41,490 bases of DNA, from NCBI GenBank assembly GCA_001725945.1, contig LRMT01000298.1, forward strand, positions 1-41,490, in the 5' to 3' direction. The stretch comes from Cupriavidus sp. UYMMa02A. Lineage in GTDB: Bacteria > Pseudomonadota > Gammaproteobacteria > Burkholderiales > Burkholderiaceae. Positions 8,232 through 16,963 of the stretch are shown piece by piece. The translations under genes and the position numbers were made by a program. The first letter of the stretch is position 1. Each line of letters opens with the position of its first letter. A model generated the notes under the pieces. It did no database searches. It was not told the origin of the DNA and worked only from the letters and a program-made list of their open reading frames with translations.

Positions 8232-8612
8232 TCATCCCGCGCCCAACGGCGCTTGACACACAGAGCAAAGACGAAATTTGGTATTGACGCGAGTAGTGGA
8301 TGACTTCTTGCGTTTGGAGTCCCAGCAAGCGGGGCAATAAAGGCCGTCGTCTCCACGAAACTGGTAGCAGCCCCACTTTCGACCTATGGGCGTTTCACCG
8401 ACTGGTGGAGTTGTTTGTTTTAGGAGCGCATTTTCCTCTTGCAGCGCGGCGATCTGCTCCTTGAGTGACGCCGCCTCCAGCTTTATGTCTGCCAACTCGC
8501 TTGACAAATCGGCGAGCAAATTTTTGAACTCGGCATCCTCAATGTTCTTGGCTATCTCGCGCAAGCGCTTGGCCAACGTGATAGAGGTGCTAATGGTTGA
8601 AACAATGTCCAT
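8232..8612 (-). CDS. Coiled-coil and zinc-ribbon hypothetical protein, 126 residues
   Basis: The N-terminal 70 residues (MDIVSTISTSITLAKRLREIAKNIED...LKEQIAALQEENALLKQ) form a long heptad-rich helix. The C-terminus has CPACWDSKRKKS and LCSVC, two CxxC knuckles about 22 residues apart, fitting one zinc ribbon. I have no named family, but this helix-plus-ribbon design recurs in small accessory genes of proteobacteria. It may dimerise through the helix and bind nucleic acid or protein through the ribbon. It is intact among decayed neighbours, so it may be under selection. Its 3' end overlaps the decayed region downstream of the DUF2958 remnant on the other strand. Confidence 0.7.
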   Translation of the reverse strand: MDIVSTISTSITLAKRLREIAKNIEDAEFKNLLADLSSELADIKLEAASLKEQIAALQEENALLKQTTPPVGETPIGRKWGCYQFRGDDGLYCPACWDSKRKKSSTTRVNTKFRLCSVCQAPLGAG

Positions 8613-8887
8613 CGTGAGATTCTAAAAAGTTAGCGCTCGGACCCGACTGGCGGCGGATCCATGCTCGATGTCAAACGGGGGCTGGCAACATGTTCATTGT
8701 TTACTTCCAAGCCTCGCTGCTTAGCTCGCCCCGTAAGGGACATACAGCCGTAATGATATCCTGTAATTTTGGTCAATTTGTTTCCTTTAAATCATGACGG
8801 TTGCCGTCAGGGAGTGCCGCGCGATCACGGTGCCAAGTCGGTACGAAGCGGGCCGCGGCAGCGCCCGAATCGCTAGGTTGAACATTA
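8613..8887. other. Intergenic region between divergent genes
   Basis: AT-rich parts near 8740-8790 (GTAATTTTGGTCAATTTG) could hold promoters for the minus-strand zinc-ribbon gene or the plus-strand toxin remnant. I see no gene. Confidence 0.4.
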
Positions 8888-8903
8888 TTCGTTTATAAAC
8901 GAA
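8888..8903. promoter_or_regulatory. Perfect 16-base palindrome, candidate operator
   Basis: TTCGTTTATAAACGAA is its own reverse complement and lies just upstream of the toxin remnant. Type II toxin-antitoxin operons are often repressed by their antitoxin at such palindromes. That use here is inference from position. Confidence 0.6.
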
Positions 8904-8904
8904 A

Positions 8905-9220
8905 ATGGATTTCTTCGATCGAGCACTACCTGACGCCGGGCGAGCATCAGGATCTCTTCCTAATTTAGATTGGCTGCGGCGCCTGTGTGACAGCCAGGCC
9001 AAGGTGGCGGGGATTCGCCGAGTGGCCCGGGTCGAACTGGGCAATTTCAGCGATCACTGCGTGATGCTGTCTGGGAACTGCGCATCGACGTGGGGCCGGG
9101 CTATCGGGTGTATTACGCCGTATCTGGTCATCGGGTTGGTCTGAGGCGACAAGTGGACGCAGGATGCGGATATCGCTCGCGCGGTGGGCTATTGACAGCA
9201 CTGGCAACGGAGATCGGTTG
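8905..9220 (+). pseudogene. HigB/RelE-type toxin (Gp49-like), pseudogene
   Basis: Pieces in several frames match the family: IEHYLTPGEHQDLF, then NLDWLRRL, DSQAKVAGIRRVARVELGNFSDH, then VWELRIDVGPGYRVYYAVSG, and finally GGDKWTQDADIARAVGY. There are at least three frame changes, a deletion before GGDK and a TGA where the family has a Trp codon (GY-stop-QHWQ at 9193-9195). Members are ribosome-dependent mRNA interferases. This copy should be inactive. Its cognate antitoxin follows and is open. Confidence 0.8.
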
Positions 9221-9685
9221 ATGAGAAGCACATCCCATGACGAGGCGATGGCCGAGCTGTACGGCAGCGATCCCGCGCTGGCGTTGGAGGTCATCAATAG
9301 CATCCTGGCCGACGGTGACCAGACCGAACTGCTGATCGTGCTGCGCCAGATGGCGCAGGTCTTTGGTGGTGTTCAGGCCGTGGCCGAGCAGGCGCACCTG
9401 AATCCGACCCAGCTCTATCGCACGTTGTCGCCTAACGGCAATCCGGCGCTCAACAGCCTATCGGCCATTCTCAAGGCGATGGGGATGCGGCTGGCGGTGC
9501 AGCCTCTGGCTGCACGACCCATGCGGCTTGAACGCTCCTACAAGGGCCATGAAACCATCCGCAGCATTCCTCGACACCAGCATTTTTGCAGGGCAAGGGT
9601 ACAACTTCTCCTCAACGGCGCTTGCTTCATTCGCGCCAGTAGCCAAGGCAAACGGAATCCCGCTGCTGTTGCCGGACGTCACTGA
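9221..9685 (+). CDS. HigA-like addiction-module antitoxin
   Basis: Starting at ATG 9221, the product reads MRSTSHDEAMAELYGSDP and ALALEVINSILADGD, followed by a helix-turn-helix region with AVAEQAHLNPTQLYRTLS and NPALNSLSAILKAMGMRLAV. This is the putative addiction-module antidote family that pairs with Gp49-like toxins. The first about 100 residues cover the usual length; the tail after QPLAARP (about 55 residues) is atypical and overlaps the next gene in another frame, so the original stop may have been lost. With its toxin broken, the antitoxin is an orphan and may still act as a repressor or as an anti-addiction factor. Confidence 0.72.
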   Translation: MRSTSHDEAMAELYGSDPALALEVINSILADGDQTELLIVLRQMAQVFGGVQAVAEQAHLNPTQLYRTLSPNGNPALNSLSAILKAMGMRLAVQPLAARPMRLERSYKGHETIRSIPRHQHFCRARVQLLLNGACFIRASSQGKRNPAAVAGRH

Positions 9686-10577
9686 GCGTGAGGTCAAGCG
9701 GCACATTCGTACCCGGGCCGGAGAAGCCCTTCAGGCCCTGGAGGATGCGCGCCGCAAGGCTCCATTCCTGGCCAAGTGGCGCCATTTCCCGGCGGCTTCG
9801 ATCTCTTCAAAATTCACCTGGGAGGTCACTCAGGTTGCCATGGATGAGTGGACGAGTTTTCTCAAACAGTTCGATGTTGTCCGGTTGGGATACGCCGACA
9901 TCCGACTCGAGCGGGTAATGGATTGGTACGAGCGCTGCGCGGCCCCATTTGGCGAAGGCAAGAAGCGAAAGGAGTTCCCCGATGCGTTTGCATTGGCCGC
10001 GCTAGACGCCCATGCGCAGAAGACCCCCGAGCGGTGCATCGCCATTGTTTCGGCCGATCACGACTTCAAACTTGCCTGTGAACGCTATCCAGCACTGCTC
10101 CACTTTTCAAGCTTGCCGCGCCTGACAGAACTGCTACTTGGAGATGGTGCGGAGATTGAGGCGATGCGCACCATCGTTCTGGAAGACTTCGATGTCGTTG
10201 CCAAGGGTATTGACGACATCGTTGCAGGCTTGCACTTCTATCCGTCCGATGAGCAGTACCGAATCAATCGCTCGAAATATGAGGGTTGTTCCATCGACGA
10301 TATTCGCATCGTCGGCATCGGTGACGGCGAATGTACCTTGACATTCGAAGGCGAGACCGAGTCCCAACACGAACTGAGTTGGATGGACTGGGGCTACCGC
10401 GGACAAAACGAGGAGCCCGAACCTTGGGAACGGGAAGAATGGGTGATTCAACGATCCGACATCTCTGGAACGGCAAAAGTCAGGATTGACCAAGCAAAGC
10501 GTGCTATCAAGGAGGTCACGTGGCTCGAGCTTGACTCCGGTGAAATCGAGGTGCATGAGACCCCGCGACACTACTAG
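9549..10577 (+). CDS. PIN-domain protein (DUF4935-like)
   Basis: The frame opens at TTG 9528, but ATG 9549 (MKPSAAFLDTSIFAGQ) is preferred, with AAGGG just upstream. The PIN acidic set is visible: LDTSIF near the start, a conserved KKRKEFPDAFALAAL in the middle and IAIVSADHDFK after it. The first about 190 residues are the PIN domain, a Mg-dependent RNase fold. The C-terminal half (IDDIVAGLHF to EVHETPRHY) is beta-rich and probably senses or binds a partner. DUF4935 PIN proteins are found as stand-alone genes in islands. It is followed by a clear terminator. The gene overlaps the tail of the antitoxin frame. Confidence 0.78.
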   Translation: MKPSAAFLDTSIFAGQGYNFSSTALASFAPVAKANGIPLLLPDVTEREVKRHIRTRAGEALQALEDARRKAPFLAKWRHFPAASISSKFTWEVTQVAMDEWTSFLKQFDVVRLGYADIRLERVMDWYERCAAPFGEGKKRKEFPDAFALAALDAHAQKTPERCIAIVSADHDFKLACERYPALLHFSSLPRLTELLLGDGAEIEAMRTIVLEDFDVVAKGIDDIVAGLHFYPSDEQYRINRSKYEGCSIDDIRIVGIGDGECTLTFEGETESQHELSWMDWGYRGQNEEPEPWEREEWVIQRSDISGTAKVRIDQAKRAIKEVTWLELDSGEIEVHETPRHY

Positions 10578-10683
10578 CTGAGTCAGTTTCTACTCGCTCG
10601 CTTTCAGTCAGTGTCATGCGAGGGCGAAGGGGAGGGAGGAGGTCTTCGCAGCCATCCACATGTGTACCGCAGAGCTAGGCTGC

Positions 10684-10705
10684 AAGCCCCTTGCGGCGCT
10701 TTTTT
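10684..10705 (+). terminator. Rho-independent terminator after the PIN gene
   Basis: Stem AAGCCCC / GGCGCTT with a TTGC loop and one mismatch, followed by a six-T run. Confidence 0.65.
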
Positions 10706-10767
10706 GCACGCCAATTTTTAGACCGCAAGTGCCAGATATGGCCTGCGGGTAGCGCGGTCTACATTAC

Positions 10768-10774
10768 GTTAGGC
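10768..10774 (+). repeat. Integron-type core site GTTAGGC (5' cassette boundary)
   Basis: Matches the GTTRRRY core where integron integrase cuts. The longer GTTAGGCGCC is exactly complementary to GGCGCCTAAC at the end of the gene, as expected for one cassette's own R' and R'' arms. Confidence 0.6.
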
Positions 10775-10790
10775 GCCACAGAAAAATTCG

Positions 10791-11315
10791 ATGAGCAACG
10801 AACAAGCCGTTTACCAACGCATAGGGGAGTTTGCCGTCTCATTCCAATGGATTGAGAACAAGCTTCGGGAGATTGGATGGTTCATCCTCGATCCAGACCG
10901 CCTGAAATGGCCACCTCCCGATCTGAGAAACCTCACCAATGAAAAGCTCGTTGACCGCGTTCACGAACTCTTCTTGCAGGCGCTACCAAAGTGCAAACTG
11001 CCCGAGGCACTAGAAGCTGAGTTCAAAGACGCCTTTTCATCTTCCGTCGAACGACTGCATCAACTCAGAAGGGACCGAAACCGCATACTGCACTCCGCAT
11101 ACATCGAGCTCAAGGCGGGCGGAGAGGTCCAAGGGATTCTTCGCTCTGGCGCGAGGTTTCAGGTCGATGAAGAAACGGGCGAGCGACTTTTTGATCAAGA
11201 GCTACTAACCGACAAGTCGTTCACTTCCGAAATGAAGGCTATGGCCGAGCTGGCACTGTTTCTCAATCGAGCCTATATGCAACTCATTCACCGGTATCCG
11301 AACGGTGGCGCCTAA
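10791..11315 (+). CDS. HEPN-like hypothetical protein on an integron-type cassette
   Basis: An all-helical 174-residue protein: MSNEQAVYQRIGEFAVSFQW, ENKLREIGW, a central helix with LHQLRRDRNRILHSAYIEL and a last helix ELALFLNRAYMQLIHRY. RNRILH fits the HEPN R-x4-H motif, so RNase activity is possible but unproven. The gene is framed by GTTAGGC 17 bases upstream of its ATG and by GCCTAAC, which contains its own TAA stop. Both are hallmarks of an integron gene cassette. No integrase gene and no second cassette is visible, so it looks like a cassette stranded outside an array. Confidence 0.7.
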   Translation: MSNEQAVYQRIGEFAVSFQWIENKLREIGWFILDPDRLKWPPPDLRNLTNEKLVDRVHELFLQALPKCKLPEALEAEFKDAFSSSVERLHQLRRDRNRILHSAYIELKAGGEVQGILRSGARFQVDEETGERLFDQELLTDKSFTSEMKAMAELALFLNRAYMQLIHRYPNGGA

Positions 11316-11316
11316 C
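11310..11316 (+). repeat. attC R'' core GCCTAAC (start of 3' recombination site)
   Basis: Matches RYYYAAC and includes the stop codon of the cassette gene. The rest of the attC is not clear; a possible distal core GTTGAGT lies near 11456. Confidence 0.5.
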
Positions 11317-11621
11317 CCTTCCATGAGAGGATCTGTCCCGGCAGCAACAGCGTGAACGACCGCTCGGCGCTGCTTTCCGGCGGTTGCATCCCCGAGTTTC
11401 CAGCGGCCGATCATATTGCCGAGCTCAGTGCTCAAGGCGGGCGAAACCCGCGACGGTTGAGTGCACATCCGTTCAACGGCTTCACTCCACTCAGCACTTA
11501 TCGCCGACGACGACCATGCTGCGGAGCTGATTCGGTTCGTGCGAGAGGGATCGCTTGCCAAGGCCAGGTATGCGTGGATGGTCTGCTTTGATGCTGGGGG
11601 TTTCGGCCCTCCTTCTTTGCG
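11317..11621. other. Intergenic, possible attC remnant and gene debris
   Basis: Short plus-strand coding-like text (DDDHAAELIRFVREGSLAKARY near 11500) has no proper start or family. I see no intact gene. Confidence 0.35.
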
Positions 11622-12571
11622 TCACGGCTGTTCGTCGAGGTACTTGGCCATTTCGGTGAAGCCGCTGACAACCGTGCAATCGGAAAAATTCCTGAACCCA
11701 ACTCGCGGGTCGACAGAAGGTTTGCTAGCCTTCTGTCCGTAAACAGGGCTTGAGCCACAGGCAAGGCCGATGCGGCCACCATGAAGTCGTTCGGATCTCC
11801 ATCCCGATAACGGCGCTGGGGATCGAGCCGCATCAATCCATACAGCGAGCTCAGCACGCGCAGTGTCGGCAACGCTCGTGAGGATGGCATCTGATGCCAA
11901 TGGTACTGAGCGGTGAGGGCATACATGGCGATCTCCTGCGGGGTGAGGACTACCCCTTCTTCCGCGAACCATGTCGCGATGCATCCCTTCAGCTCGACGA
12001 AGATGCCCGTGTTGAGGTTTGCTATTTCTTCCTGATGTTCAATCTTTCCGGTATTGAGATCGGCGATGCCGTGAGAGTTGTTCCATTTCCCATTCGGTGA
12101 TGAGCCAGCGACTTCCAGTTGAATGGAAAAGGGCAGCTCCGCGAGTGCATCGAAGAAAGCCTTGTTGAAGGTGTCTTCGCCCAACTTCGCTTTCAAGAAT
12201 TCGTGTAGCGAAACTGCCGGTATCCCAAGCAACTCGACGGGGCTGCACAGGAAGTCTTCCAAGCCTTCGCTGGCCTGCAAGTCGGCTAGCCGAAGCTTGC
12301 GTAACTCAGCGCCGATGCGCTCCGGAGATGGGGCAATGCAGAGCCCTTGGGAAAGCTCGTCAACCAGCCGCGTCACCGTATCGCGGGTGGCAGGATCAAC
12401 CATCGAGTCCAACTCGAAGAAGGTGGGCAAGCCGATGGGGAAAGCAAATTTCCCAGTTCTCGCTATTTGTTCGATGCTGGCCCCAAAGAGATTCATGGCG
12501 GGTGTGAGATTTGCTTTCCCGAGGCGGTAGTCAGCGATGCATTTCCACGCATTCGTGTCGAGGTATATCAG
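11622..12571 (-). CDS. PIN-like domain protein, one frameshift
   Basis: The frame opens IYLDTNAWKCIADYRLGK, a PIN-type first acidic motif, and near the C-terminus has YRDGDPNDFMVAASALPVA and ALFTDRRLANL, where PIN proteins carry the last acidic residues. Between them is a long helical insert. One T lost from ttt at about 11725 breaks the frame; repaired, it ends NLSVDPRVGFRNFSDC...YLDEQP at 11622. No ATG, GTG or TTG start exists in frame upstream of LDTN. The codon before ATA is CTG (12571-12569), which overlaps the TGA of the upstream small gene; an ancestral ATGA overlap is likely. It is the last gene on the minus strand after Hachiman. Confidence 0.65.
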
Positions 12572-12720
12572 CCTGAACCGCTGGCACGGGAAGCCAGATC
12601 CTTGCGTTTCGCTTTGACATGGTCGCTAAAGGAAATTTCGGGATGTGCTTGGTGGATCTCGATGTAATGACCGACTCGTTTGGCAGCTGCCTTGATGGCT
12701 GAATCGAGGATTTGCGGCAT
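12568..12720 (-). CDS. Small protein or 3' fragment between HamB and the PIN gene
   Basis: From ATG 12720 it encodes about 50 residues, MPQILDSAIKAAAKRVGHYIEIH, ending SDHVKAKRKDLASRASGSG. The same frame is open further upstream (PSLIGPAIKITPLIIDTSH) but without a start before it meets the end of HamB. It is therefore a short helical gene or the tail of a larger lost gene. Its TGA overlaps the presumed start of the PIN gene, suggesting translational coupling, as in toxin-antitoxin pairs. Its function is unknown. Confidence 0.4.
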   Translation of the reverse strand: MPQILDSAIKAAAKRVGHYIEIHQAHPEISFSDHVKAKRKDLASRASGSG

Positions 12721-12796
12721 GTGCGATGTATCTATGATGAGCGGCGTGATCTTGATGGCAGGGCCGATAAGAGAAGGATTGGCGTCGCAACCGGGC

Positions 12797-15700
12797 TCAA
12801 CTACGCGCTACGTTGCCAGGGCCGAGGTACTCAAGAGCAAACGTTCCAACGTCGCCGGTCGCGGTCGCAATAATCAGGCCCTTGGCACTGGGCGTCCAGC
12901 GGAGCATCCCAACCTCCTGGAAATCGGCTGTGAGTACGCTGCGCTCCTGACCGGGTCCGCCGCCAAGGCGCAAAGGCGTACCGGGCGGCATCGGAACGCC
13001 GCGCCACGTAATGTTGCTCGTGTATTCGGTCGCATTCCAGGCCTGTGTGGCCTGGGCAACATTGGGTCCGTTGAACTCGACCCATAGCGAATGCGATTCC
13101 GGTGTCGGCCAGTCCGGTCCAGCGGACAGAGCCGCCACGTCGTCCGACGCAAGCCAGGTCATCAGACCGCGCATCGAATCAAAACTTGCCCCGGTGGAGG
13201 TGACAGCCTGAATCGCGCCGAGCCGCGAGCCAAAGCCAGCTTTGATCAGCGTAGCGGCGGCGACCGACAGGGTGCCCGCCTCCACTGCGGCAACTGCGTG
13301 CGCCCGCGGGTGCTCCGACAATTTCTCTTCGTCAGAGAACGGATCCTCATGCGCTTCGGCCCGGACCCGGACCGCTTCCATCGCCCAGGGCAGGTTGTAG
13401 ACGAAGGCCTGTTCGATGAACTGGATGGCCTCGTCGTTGTCCCTGGACTCGGCGTCAGCCACTGGTTGCCCAAGGAGCCAGCGCCTGAGCAAGGACTTCC
13501 AGCTGGCGACCAGTCTTTCCGGCTTGAACGGTGCGATGTCGAACACGATTTCGGCGAACGCCGTGATCGCCGCGATCGCTTCGTCATCAGCGCCGAGACC
13601 GATGTTGACATTGGCCGCGAGGAGAAGGTGCTCCAGCTCCGGTGCGCGTTCGTCAAGCGCCTGGCCAGCGGTGAACCCGACACCGGCCAGGAAGTAGCCC
13701 CTCCGCTGCGTAGTCGTGGTGTTGTTCCAGATGTACTTGGCGCGTGAGTGAAGCCCCGCAGGCAACAGCTTGCGAACGTCTTCCACGTAGCGGACAAGGC
13801 GCCGTTCGAACAACGAGGCCACCAGCATCTCGTCGAGCTTGGCCCCGACATCCATATAGGACACAACGGTTTCGCCGACCAGGCTAAAGATTGCGGTATC
13901 CAGGCTCGCCAAATGCCGATCCCATCGCTGTCGTTCTTCGGTCGCCTCCTCAACGGTTTCAGAGGCGATCACTGGGAATTCCCACGCGGCCTGCCCGGCG
14001 ACGTATTCGAGCAGTTGGCTCATATCGCGCGTGCCTAGCTTCTTCGCCATTCGGGAGATTAGCGCCACTATCAGCCTGAGTAGGCCGCTTTCCATTTCTC
14101 GACCGCCTTGGTTCGCGATCAGATCCTGCCAGTCGGCGCGCCGCTGCCTGTGGCTATTGAACATGGGGTATAGCACGAGGCCTTCGACGTCGATGTAGGC
14201 TCGGCCGGCTCGGCCGACCACGTTACGGAACTCCGAAACGTCGAGGAGATCTCGGCCCCGCCTCACACCGCGGAAGACCAGCGATGTCGCGGCGAGGTTA
14301 AGCCCTTGGGCCAGTGTCGGTGAGGATACTGTCACTCGCAGCACACCCTCACGCAGCAGTCGCTCGATCTCTTTGCGGTACGGCGTGGGTAGCGCGCCAT
14401 GGTGCACCGCGACGCCGAGCTTCAGGCATGCGAGAAGGTCGTGGTCGGGGCCGAACCACTCCGCGCCGACCGCCAGTGCCGTAGCCAGAGCGGATACGGG
14501 CTGCTCAAGCACCGAATCGATGTGACCACGCTTGTGCATCTCGATGATGGTCGCGGCCATTGGCAGCACCGAGCGGCGCATCGGACAGAACACAAGGACA
14601 GTCTGGCCTTCTTCCACCAAGCGCCAGGCTGTCGCGATGCACAGTTCCGCCTGGTCGGAAGGGAACAGTTTTCTGGCACGACCGCGGTTTGGCTTCTTCG
14701 CGACCACGAACTTCGGGATGAAGGGTTTTTCATCGCCCACACTCACGCTGAGCTGAGCATGCTGGCCTTTCCAGTCAACCTCGCCGAAACGCAGCCGCGT
14801 CGACGCCAGTCGTCCTTAATGAGCCCGTCGGGTTGGTCGCGTGTCAGCCAGGCCGCAAAGTCTTCCAACTGATTTCCATCGGGAAGGATCGCCGAGAGGC
14901 ACACGATGCGCCGCTCGGCCGCGTCGGAACGCCGCAGCAAGCGCTGAATCTGGCTTCGTAGCGTACTTCCCGCTCACCCATGCCGATCATGTGGCCTTCG
15001 TCGAGCACCACGAGGCCTACGTTGTCCAGCAGCGTCGAATCACTGCGCAGTGCGAAGTCAAGCTTCTCGGGTGTGGCGACCACGATGTCCGTTGAACGCA
15101 ATGCATCGACGTCGGCTCCACTGACGCCGATGCTGCCGTACAAGCTCGAAACGGTTTTTCCCAGCGGCGCGAACGTGCGCCGTAGGCCGGCCTCGGTCTG
15201 CGCCGATAGCGCCCGAAGTGGAGTGACGAAGACGATCCGCTTGCCGTGCGCCAGGCTAGCCAATATGCACAGTTCTGCGATGCGTGTCTTGCCCGCACTG
15301 GTCGGCAGCGATAGCACCAGGTTCGCGCCCGTATCGAGCACGCGCTGCGCTGCCTGGAGTTGCGATGGCCAGAGCTCGATCTCGGCTTTGCTTCTGCGAT
15401 AGAGGGAAGCGATGAAGAGCTTACGCAACCGGACCCAATCACCAACCTCGATGCCAGGCGGACCGCCCAGCGGTAGTACCTTGTGGAAGCTGGTGTCCCA
15501 GAGATCGCCCAGCAGGTGGATAGTCAAGCGATGACTCCACCATGCAGGTACGAGTTCGAGGTCCGCGGCAACCTCGATGCCGTTCTGTAGGCGCTCGCGT
15601 GCTCGCGACAACAATGCTTCATCGCCGCGCTCCAGCGCAAGCATCGCAGTCGCCAGCGCGGCCATGAAGTTGTCTTCGAGGGCGATGAGCACAACGTCGA

Positions 15701-16292
15701 CTTGTCCGCCAAGTTCTTCCTCGCGAACCGCGTCTACGCCGTTGTCTTGCGCGTTGGACTGGCTCAGCGCTGCGACGAGTGCGTCCTCGCTCCCTCGGCC
15801 AGAGGCGAACCATGCTCCAATATCCTCGGCCAAGCCATCGAGGTCACGGAGCATGAGCTTGGCCAGCTCCTTCTCCATTGTCGACAGATTCGCCTCGGCG
15901 AGCCCCTTGAATAGCAGCGAGTAGGCCCGAGCCGAGAATCGACCTAAATGGTAGGCGGCCGCAGCGACAAGGCGGTGAAAGTCCCGCTCGGCATCGGCCG
16001 TTCCTCGTTCGACCACAGCTTCGAGCGCTTCGGCAGACACCTCGAAGGCCTTGCGCGCTGTCGCAGCGTCACCGCCCAAGTCGGTGTAACGCAGGCCATG
16101 CAGCAGCAGCGAGTAGCCGTAGGACAGCAGGTCATCCGACAACTCCATGCCGAAGTTCGGGGCCTCCTCTGGAAGGACGCCGTCGCGCCAGATCATCCCG
16201 CGTGCCTGCCCCCGTGCGAGCAAGCGGGCACGGAATCCAGGCACTATGGCTGCGTCGATGTTGGCCCTGAGTTCCTCGAGTGTCGCCGCCAT
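12797..16292 (-). CDS. hamB: Hachiman HamB, DEAD/DEAH-box helicase (two one-base frameshifts)
   Basis: About 1,165 residues once joined. After a helical N-terminal region come WPSQLQAAQ (308-316), motif I LPTSAGKT (329-336), motif Ia TPLRALS, ATPEK and motif II DEGH (431-434). Motif III lies in the middle frame (CLSAILPDGNQ), and the last frame has VSSPTLAQGLNLAAT and motif VI NVVGRAGRAYID. One C lost from ccc at about 14958 and one from cc at about 14808 explain the breaks (RYEAQIQRLL; DWRPTRLRFGEVDW). HamB is the ATP-dependent helicase that senses DNA and controls the HamA nuclease. Its ATG overlaps the HamA stop (TAATG), showing coupling. Confidence 0.85.
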
Positions 16293-16963
16293 TATTTGCC
16301 CACCGCCGCAAAGACCGCCTTGATGAAGTCCTGGTGCCCTTGGACGTGAAGGCCGATGTAGTGCTGCGGCACCGAACCCGTATAGGCTTGCAGATTCGTC
16401 TTCAGCAGCTTTACCGGGTTGTTGCCCGAGAACGTGAAGAGCATGTGAGAGACCTGCGACGGGCGGATGCCGTCCTTTAGCTGGGCCTTGTCCAGAGCAT
16501 CGCCGAGGATCGTGTCGCCGGTCTGGTGCGAACGGTCGGCGACGAAGGCGAGCGCATGCGGCGATGGAAGCTCGTTGTTTGCGGAAAGGGCGGCTCTGGC
16601 TTCGTTGATGACGGCTGTGCCCATTCCAGCCCGGCTCTTCACTTCGGCCTTGAGGATTTTCAGGCTGCTGTCCTTCGGCCCCAAGTTGAAGGCAAGCACG
16701 TCTTCGCCGCGCATCGACATGTTGCGGTGGTCCTTCCAGCGCAGGCGCTTGATGCCGAGACTGAAGGGCGTGGCTTCGTAAACGTAGGCGTTGCAGAGGA
16801 TCTCGCCGAGGTCGCCGGAGCGAATGGACTTCTGCGTCGGGAGCTTCTGCTCGACATGGGCGGCAGCAGCCGGCTTGCCCAGCTTCTTCAACAAAGACGC
16901 AACGCGCTGCGGATCTGTGTAGTAGTCGGGAACGGCTTTCGCGATTGCAGCGACCGCTTGCAT
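16292..16963 (-). CDS. hamA: Hachiman HamA, DUF1837 nuclease
   Basis: A 223-residue protein with the DUF1837 core: SGDLGEILCNAYVYE (Glu 54), then RGEDVLAFN (Asp 88) and LKAEVKSRAGMGT (Glu 107, Lys 109), a PD-(D/E)XK active site. The C-terminal part (VSHMLFTFSGNNPVKLLK) is typical of the family. In Hachiman, HamA is held inactive by HamB and degrades DNA when the helicase is engaged. It is the first gene of the operon. The start at ATG 16963 lacks a strong ribosome site, and the same frame is open further upstream (YEWCVESEETLGKHQL), so the N-terminus could be longer with a start lost to an indel. Confidence 0.85.
   Translation of the reverse strand: MQAVAAIAKAVPDYYTDPQRVASLLKKLGKPAAAAHVEQKLPTQKSIRSGDLGEILCNAYVYEATPFSLGIKRLRWKDHRNMSMRGEDVLAFNLGPKDSSLKILKAEVKSRAGMGTAVINEARAALSANNELPSPHALAFVADRSHQTGDTILGDALDKAQLKDGIRPSQVSHMLFTFSGNNPVKLLKTNLQAYTGSVPQHYIGLHVQGHQDFIKAVFAAVGK

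Noticed and set aside
8232..8262. GTTGGGC/GCCCAAC as a second integron core
   Set aside because: It lies inside the coding end of the zinc-ribbon gene in the wrong place for a cassette boundary, with no partner core.
13091..13747. Long plus-strand frames opposite hamB
   Set aside because: They mirror the codon bias of the minus-strand helicase and show no family motif.
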